From the NCBI GenBank assembly GCA_004078665.1, contig SCFO01000003.1:1-64000 (forward strand): 64,000 nt of DNA. The letters are read 5' to 3'. The notes below the pieces were generated by a model that was not told the DNA's origin, searched no databases, and saw only the letters and a list, made by a program, of their open reading frames with translations. The translations under genes were made by a program, and so were the position numbers. Source of the stretch: Halobacillus fulvus. GTDB taxonomy: Bacteria > Bacillota > Bacilli > Bacillales > Halobacillaceae. Positions 59,837 through 64,000 of the stretch are shown here, piece by piece. Position 1 is the stretch's first letter. Each line of letters begins with the position of its first letter.

Positions 59837-59854
59837 GTTTAAAAAAAATTAAAT
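59837..59854. promoter_or_regulatory. second candidate GbsR operator, betB leader
   Basis: The 18 bases beginning GTTTAA and ending TTAAAT match the palindrome at 59602 in 14 of 18 positions. The site begins about ten bases after the predicted start of the betB transcript. Because the region is AT-rich, chance similarity is possible. Confidence 0.35.
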
Positions 59855-59886
59855 AAAATAAACAAATTAAAAGAGGAGGTACGATC

Positions 59887-61353
59887 ATGAAACAAATGTA
59901 CATCAATGGAGCATGGGTAGACGCCAAGTATAAAAAGATGAGAGATATCATCAATCCCTTCAATCAGGAAGTCATTGCCCAAGTGGCAGAAGGGGATGCT
60001 GAGGACGCGAAGCTCGCCATCACTGCTGCGAGAGAAGCTTTTGACAATGGAGAGTGGAAGGATACACCGGCAGCAGAGCGCGGGCAGAAGGTACTTCGGA
60101 TTGCAGAGCTGATTGAACGGGATAAAGAAGAACTTGCTCAACTCGAGACGCTCGATACCGGTAAGACATTGGAAGAAAGCCGTGCAGACATGGACGACAT
60201 CGCAGGCGTTTTCCGTTACTTCGCGGGTCTTGCGGATAAGGATGGCGGAGAAGTCATCGAGTCGCCGATCCCAGACAGTCAAAGTAAAGTCGTCCGCGAA
60301 CCGGTCGGTGTGTGCGGCCAGATTACGCCATGGAACTATCCGCTTCTCCAAGCGGCATGGAAAATCGCGCCGGCATTGGTGGCAGGAAACACGATCGTAT
60401 TGAAGCCTAGTGAAATCACTCCTCTTACGACTGTAAAAGTGACGGAACTGATGGAAGAAGTAGGATTCCCGAAAGGTGTCGTCAACCTGGTGCTAGGCCC
60501 AGGGGCAACAGTCGGAAACGAGCTTGCTGAAAGTTATGATGTCGATTTGATTTCTTTTACAGGAGGAATTGAAACGGGGAAGAAAATCATGCAGACAGCA
60601 AGCGGCAATGTGAAAAACATTGCGCTTGAGCTTGGGGGTAAGAACCCGAATATCGTCTTTGCGGATGCTGATTTTGAAACAGCGGTCGACCAAGCATTAA
60701 ACGCGGTCTTTTTCCACGCTGGACAAGTTTGTTCTGCAGGAGCGAGATTGATCGTCGAAGATTCCATTCATGACCGTTTTGTGGAAGAGCTGAAGAAGCG
60801 GGCAGAACGCATCAAGCTCGGGAACGGTTTTGATGAAGATACTCAATCTGGACCGCTCATTTCTGCGGAACATCGCGAGAAGGTCGAAAATTATGTGGAA
60901 GTCGGGAAAAAAGAAGGCGCGAATCTGCTTGTCGGAGGCGCACGTCCTACAGATCCTGAGCTTCAGAATGGCTTTTTCTACTTGCCGACGATTTTCACGG
61001 ACTGCACGACAGATATGAGGATCGTGCAGGAGGAAGTGTTCGGACCAGTTCTGACGGTCGAGCGTTTCCAAACAGAGGAAGAGGCAGTAAAGCTTGCGAA
61101 TGATTCCATTTACGGCCTGGCTGGTGCCGTATTCACACAAGACATCGACAAAGCAGAGCGTGCAGCTGGCAAGATGCGTATGGGTACGGTTTGGATCAAC
61201 GACTTCCACCCGTATTTCGCACAAGCGCCGTGGGGCGGATATAAACAATCCGGAATCGGCCGTGAGCTCGGTAAGCCAGGACTTGAAGAATATACAGAAA
61301 CAAAACACATTTTCCGTAACGTGAAGCCTGAACCGATCCATTGGTTCAAGTAA
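59887..61353 (+). CDS. betB: betaine-aldehyde dehydrogenase
   Basis: Oxidises glycine betaine aldehyde to glycine betaine with NAD(P)+, the last step in making this osmoprotectant. The 488-residue aldehyde dehydrogenase has the cofactor segment I-T-P-W-N-Y-P-L, general base Glu248 (L-E-L-G-G-K-N) and nucleophile Cys282 (G-Q-V-C-S-A-G). The C-terminal W-I-N-D-F-H-P-Y-F-A-Q-A-P-W-G-G-Y-K-Q-S-G-I-G-R is typical of betaine aldehyde dehydrogenases. GAGGAGG precedes the ATG. betA follows after 39 bases. B. subtilis calls the equivalent gene gbsA. Confidence 0.95.
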   Translation: MKQMYINGAWVDAKYKKMRDIINPFNQEVIAQVAEGDAEDAKLAITAAREAFDNGEWKDTPAAERGQKVLRIAELIERDKEELAQLETLDTGKTLEESRADMDDIAGVFRYFAGLADKDGGEVIESPIPDSQSKVVREPVGVCGQITPWNYPLLQAAWKIAPALVAGNTIVLKPSEITPLTTVKVTELMEEVGFPKGVVNLVLGPGATVGNELAESYDVDLISFTGGIETGKKIMQTASGNVKNIALELGGKNPNIVFADADFETAVDQALNAVFFHAGQVCSAGARLIVEDSIHDRFVEELKKRAERIKLGNGFDEDTQSGPLISAEHREKVENYVEVGKKEGANLLVGGARPTDPELQNGFFYLPTIFTDCTTDMRIVQEEVFGPVLTVERFQTEEEAVKLANDSIYGLAGAVFTQDIDKAERAAGKMRMGTVWINDFHPYFAQAPWGGYKQSGIGRELGKPGLEEYTETKHIFRNVKPEPIHWFK

Positions 61354-61392
61354 CGTTGAATACTTTATAAACATTTGAAGGAGGATTTTATC

Positions 61393-63078
61393 ATGAAAGA
61401 AGCTTATGATATTGTCATCATCGGTGCCGGAAGTGCGGGATCAGTCCTCGCCGACCGCCTGAGTGAGGACGGAAAGAAAGAGGTACTTGTACTTGAAGCG
61501 GGACGCAGTGACTATGCTTGGGATCTACTTGTCCAGATGCCGGCAGCTCTGCCATTCCCGGCAGGTAAATCCCTATATGACTGGAAATACGAATCAGATC
61601 CTGAGCCTTATATGAAAGGCCGTCGCATCAAGCATGCCCGCGGTAAAATGCTCGGTGGATCAAGCTCTATCAATGGGATGATCTATCAGCGCGGGAACCC
61701 GAAAGACTATGAGCGCTGGGGAGCAGACGAAGGCATGGAAGATTGGGATTTCGCCCACTGCCTTCCGTACTTCAAACGTCTGGAGAACGCACTTGGGTCT
61801 GATAAAGACGATCCATATCGCGGCCACGACGGTCCGGTTAAATTGGAACGCGGTCCAGCGACGAACCCATTATTCCAGGCTTTCTTTAACTCAGCTGCCG
61901 AAGCTGGTTATGCTCGTACGCCGGATGTTAACGGTTTTCGTCAGGAAGGCTTTGGACCTTTTGACAAGCACGTGTATAAAGGGCGCCGCATGTCTGCATC
62001 CCGTGCGTACTTGCACCCGGCAATGAAGCGAAAAAATCTTACCGTAAAAACGCGTGCATTCGTTCAGCACATCGATATTCAAGATGGGAAAGCACGTGGA
62101 CTTACGTTTAAGAGAAATGGTAAAGAGCATTATGTAAGAGCAGGAGAGGTCATCCTTTCTGGTGGTGCGATCAATACGCCGCAACTGCTCCAGCTTTCTG
62201 GTGTCGGTGATGAGAAACACCTTCGTTCTGTAGGAGTAACTCCGAAAGTGCATCTTCCTGGTGTTGGGGAAAACCTTCAGGACCACCTTGAAGTGTATAT
62301 CCAGCATGAGAGCTTGCAGCCTGTTTCTGAACAGCCGAACTTGAACAAGCTGAAAATGCCATGGATCGGTCTGCAGTGGTTGCTTGGACGTAAAGGTCCA
62401 GCGGCGACAAACCACTTTGAAGGTGGCGGTTTCGCCCGTTCAAACGATGACGTCGATTATCCGAACCTGATGTATCACTTCCTCCCGGTAGCCGTGCGCT
62501 ATGACGGAGAAAAAGCTCCTGTCAAGCATGGATTCCAGGTTCATATCGGACCGATGTATTCAGATGCTCGTGGATCATTGAAAATCCGTTCCAATGATCC
62601 GAAAGCTCATCCTAGCATGGTTTACAACTATCTTTCCACTGAGCAGGATAAGCGTGAGTGGGTAGAGGCTGTTCGTGTGACGCGTAAAATCATGTCCCAG
62701 CCGGCAATGAAGCCGTTTAATGGAGGAGAAATTTCTCCGGGACCATCCGTTCAAACGGAAGATGAGATCCTTGACTGGGTAGCAGAGGATGCGGAAACGG
62801 CACTGCACCCAAGCTGTACAGCGAAAATGGGGCCAAAATCTGATCCGATGGCTGTCGTCGATCCGAAGAGTATGAAAGTCCATGGTTTAGACAACCTGCG
62901 TGTCGTCGATGCATCCGCAATGCCTTATGTAACAAACGGAAACATTCACGCACCAGTATTGATGCTTGCTGAAAAAGCGTCAGACATTATCCGCGGCAAA
63001 AAGCCACTCGAAGCGGATCATATGGACTACTACCAGCACGGTGTTCACCCGGCTGATGCAGGTACCATTAAAGGCTAA
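61393..63078 (+). CDS. betA: choline dehydrogenase, FAD-dependent GMC oxidoreductase
   Basis: Oxidises choline to betaine aldehyde. The 561-residue GMC flavoprotein has the FAD-binding G-A-G-S-A-G at 11-16, the G-G-S-S-S-I-N-G-M signature, [17 protein letters not shown], the active-site H-P-S-C-T-A-K-M-G, and the closing [14 protein letters not shown] 61393 follows AAGGAGG; an in-frame ATG 18 bases upstream is less likely. B. subtilis uses an unrelated alcohol dehydrogenase, GbsB, here; this locus has the BetA type common in Gram-negatives. A terminator follows. Confidence 0.94.
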   Translation: MKEAYDIVIIGAGSAGSVLADRLSEDGKKEVLVLEAGRSDYAWDLLVQMPAALPFPAGKSLYDWKYESDPEPYMKGRRIKHARGKMLGGSSSINGMIYQRGNPKDYERWGADEGMEDWDFAHCLPYFKRLENALGSDKDDPYRGHDGPVKLERGPATNPLFQAFFNSAAEAGYARTPDVNGFRQEGFGPFDKHVYKGRRMSASRAYLHPAMKRKNLTVKTRAFVQHIDIQDGKARGLTFKRNGKEHYVRAGEVILSGGAINTPQLLQLSGVGDEKHLRSVGVTPKVHLPGVGENLQDHLEVYIQHESLQPVSEQPNLNKLKMPWIGLQWLLGRKGPAATNHFEGGGFARSNDDVDYPNLMYHFLPVAVRYDGEKAPVKHGFQVHIGPMYSDARGSLKIRSNDPKAHPSMVYNYLSTEQDKREWVEAVRVTRKIMSQPAMKPFNGGEISPGPSVQTEDEILDWVAEDAETALHPSCTAKMGPKSDPMAVVDPKSMKVHGLDNLRVVDASAMPYVTNGNIHAPVLMLAEKASDIIRGKKPLEADHMDYYQHGVHPADAGTIKG

Positions 63079-63104
63079 TGTGATAGTTGAATAAGAACCG
63101 ATCA

Positions 63105-63146
63105 GAAATCAGGGGCTTGTACAAGCTCCTGATTTCGATTTATATT
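63105..63146 (+). terminator. terminator after betA
   Basis: The 16-base arms, from GAAATCAGG to CCTGATTTC with nearly no loop, are followed by a T-rich stretch. Confidence 0.78.
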
Positions 63147-63219
63147 ATAGGAAGAGCGTATTCATCAGATTGAATGAATTAAACGTTTTAAAGGGAATAA
63201 ACAGAGAGGAGGCGGTTCT

Positions 63220-63789
63220 TTGAAGAGAAGCCCAGAGGAACGGATTGAAGAAGCAGAAGGGGCCGTCGTCAATTCGATTGCCGAAACGATGGACCTGTAT
63301 GGCATCACTCCGTCAACGGGAAAGTTATTTGCGAGAATGTATTTTAAGCATAAGCCGATGACGCTTGATGATATGAAAGATGACCTTGGGATGAGTAAGC
63401 CGAGTATGAGCATTGCTGTCCGGAACTTGCAGGAGGTCAGCATCGTCCATAAAGTGTGGCAGAAAGGTTCTCGCAAGGATACCTTCATGGCTGAGAAAAA
63501 CTTCTTCAAATATTTCTCTCGCTTTTTCGGAAACAAGTGGGAGCGTGAAGCCAAGCTGAACTTGTCTGCGATCGACTATGCAGAGGAGATTCTTCAGCAG
63601 GTGATCGAAGATGAAGAAGCGGACGAGGAAACGATTGAACGAGCGAAGACGGATTATGAGCAGCTGGAAGACTACCGTAAGTATTGCAAGTGGCTCGAGC
63701 GTCTGGCTGATTCGATCGACTCCGGCGAGATTTTTGATTTCTTGCCTGTGGAAGAAGATGATGAGGCTGATAAACCAAAACGTGATTGA
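63220..63789 (+). CDS. gbsR: GbsR/MarR family regulator
   Basis: A 189-residue winged-helix protein of the GbsR branch of MarR regulators. It has A-E-T-M-D-L-Y-G-I-T-P-S-T-G-K-L-F-A-R-M-Y-F, the recognition segment L-G-M-S-K-P-S-M-S-I-A-V-R-N-L, and V-W-Q-K-G-S-R-K-D-T-F. The C-terminal half is helical and acidic. In B. subtilis GbsR represses choline uptake and gbsAB until choline binds. Here the gene lies behind betA in the same direction, after a terminator, instead of divergently in front. TTG at 63220 follows AGGAGG. TTAAACGTTTTAA just upstream at about 63179-63192 might be an autoregulatory site. Confidence 0.9.
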   Translation: MKRSPEERIEEAEGAVVNSIAETMDLYGITPSTGKLFARMYFKHKPMTLDDMKDDLGMSKPSMSIAVRNLQEVSIVHKVWQKGSRKDTFMAEKNFFKYFSRFFGNKWEREAKLNLSAIDYAEEILQQVIEDEEADEETIERAKTDYEQLEDYRKYCKWLERLADSIDSGEIFDFLPVEEDDEADKPKRD

Positions 63790-63810
63790 ACGTTGAACAT
63801 GCCTTTTTGA

Positions 63811-63868
63811 AGTACCTGCTCCTCGCAGTGGTAAAGAGTTACTGCGCAGGGGGAAGGTGCTTTTTTTA
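63811..63868 (+). terminator. terminator after gbsR
   Basis: Imperfect arms, CCTGCTCCTCGCAGT and ACTGCGCAGGGGG, are followed within a few bases by TTTTTTT. Confidence 0.65.
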
Positions 63869-63964
63869 TATTGTGATTTAAGGTTAAAAGAGGGATCCAT
63901 AGCTAGTATTCATTCGGATTCAAACAAGAATTGCTAAGCCACATTTAATTGAAAGGGAACGAGA

Positions 63965-64000
63965 ATGAAAAAGAGCCTGTCTAGGAGTATGTCGTACACT
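63965..64000 (+). CDS. possible 5' end of a gene leaving the window
   Basis: ATG at 63965 follows AAAGGGAACGAG and opens a frame of 12 codons to the window edge (M-K-K-S-L-S-R-S-M-S-Y-T). The M-K-K start is common in exported proteins but nothing more can be said. Confidence 0.3.
   Translation, partial: MKKSLSRSMSYT

Noticed and set aside
63179-63192. TTAAACGTTTTAA upstream of gbsR as a firm operator
   Set aside because: It is an imperfect, short AT-rich palindrome that only loosely resembles the 18-base palindrome at 59602, so it is mentioned only as a possibility within the gbsR entry.

Overview
The window looks like a chromosomal segment of a moderately halophilic, spore-forming member of the Bacillaceae (Halobacillus, Pontibacillus or Thalassobacillus-like). 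Three things suggest this. Gene order largely follows the Bacillus subtilis yeaC-yeaD-yebA-guaA-pbuG-yebE-yebG-purEKBCSQLFMNHD-yerABC-pcrBA-ligA-yerH-opuE-gatCAB-dgkB-rlmCD backbone. A Spo0E-type sporulation phosphatase gene lies at the left edge. A complete choline-to-glycine-betaine osmoprotection locus lies at the right edge. All calls come from reading the sequence; no database search was run.

Region 1 (1-5.3 kb) holds a small Spo0E-like gene on the minus strand and a MoxR ATPase / DUF58 / membrane transglutaminase operon. Region 2 (5.3-23.2 kb) is the purine regulon: guaA, a PbuG-type permease and the twelve-gene purE-purD operon. Each of these three units has its own guanine-class riboswitch followed by an intrinsic terminator, and two also carry PurR boxes. 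An Hsp20 gene, yebE and yebG sit between them. Region 3 (23.1-45.5 kb) is housekeeping: yerA, yerB, yerC, a YitT-type membrane protein, pcrB-pcrA-ligA-camS, a pyrroline-5-carboxylate dehydrogenase, a small symporter accessory protein with a PutP/OpuE proline symporter, gatCAB, a lipid kinase and an RNA methyltransferase. Six copies of a palindromic intergenic repeat, in two subfamilies, occupy the gaps in this region.

Region 4 (45.5-54.7 kb) is accessory. An RQC-type DNA-binding protein and a SEC-C protein interrupted by an in-frame amber codon lead into a markedly AT-rich block. That block encodes a tight three-gene operon: a TM2/TerB-N/TerB-C membrane protein, a BrxD-like P-loop ATPase and an Lhr/BrxHI-like superfamily II helicase. 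Two unknown membrane proteins follow. This operon is the best candidate for an under-described system, plausibly genome defence or DNA processing coupled to the membrane. Single-line samples illustrate the base shift: 18 G/C in 49621-49680 against 34 G/C in 15601-15660.

Region 5 (54.5-64 kb) holds a YcdB-like protein, an AraC regulator, a lipoprotein, a small membrane protein, and the osmoprotection locus. In that locus a choline-type Na+/solute symporter is divergent from betB-betA, and a GbsR-type repressor gene follows. An 18-base perfect palindrome just downstream of the symporter promoter has a 14/18 match at the equivalent place in the betB leader, which suggests a shared operator.
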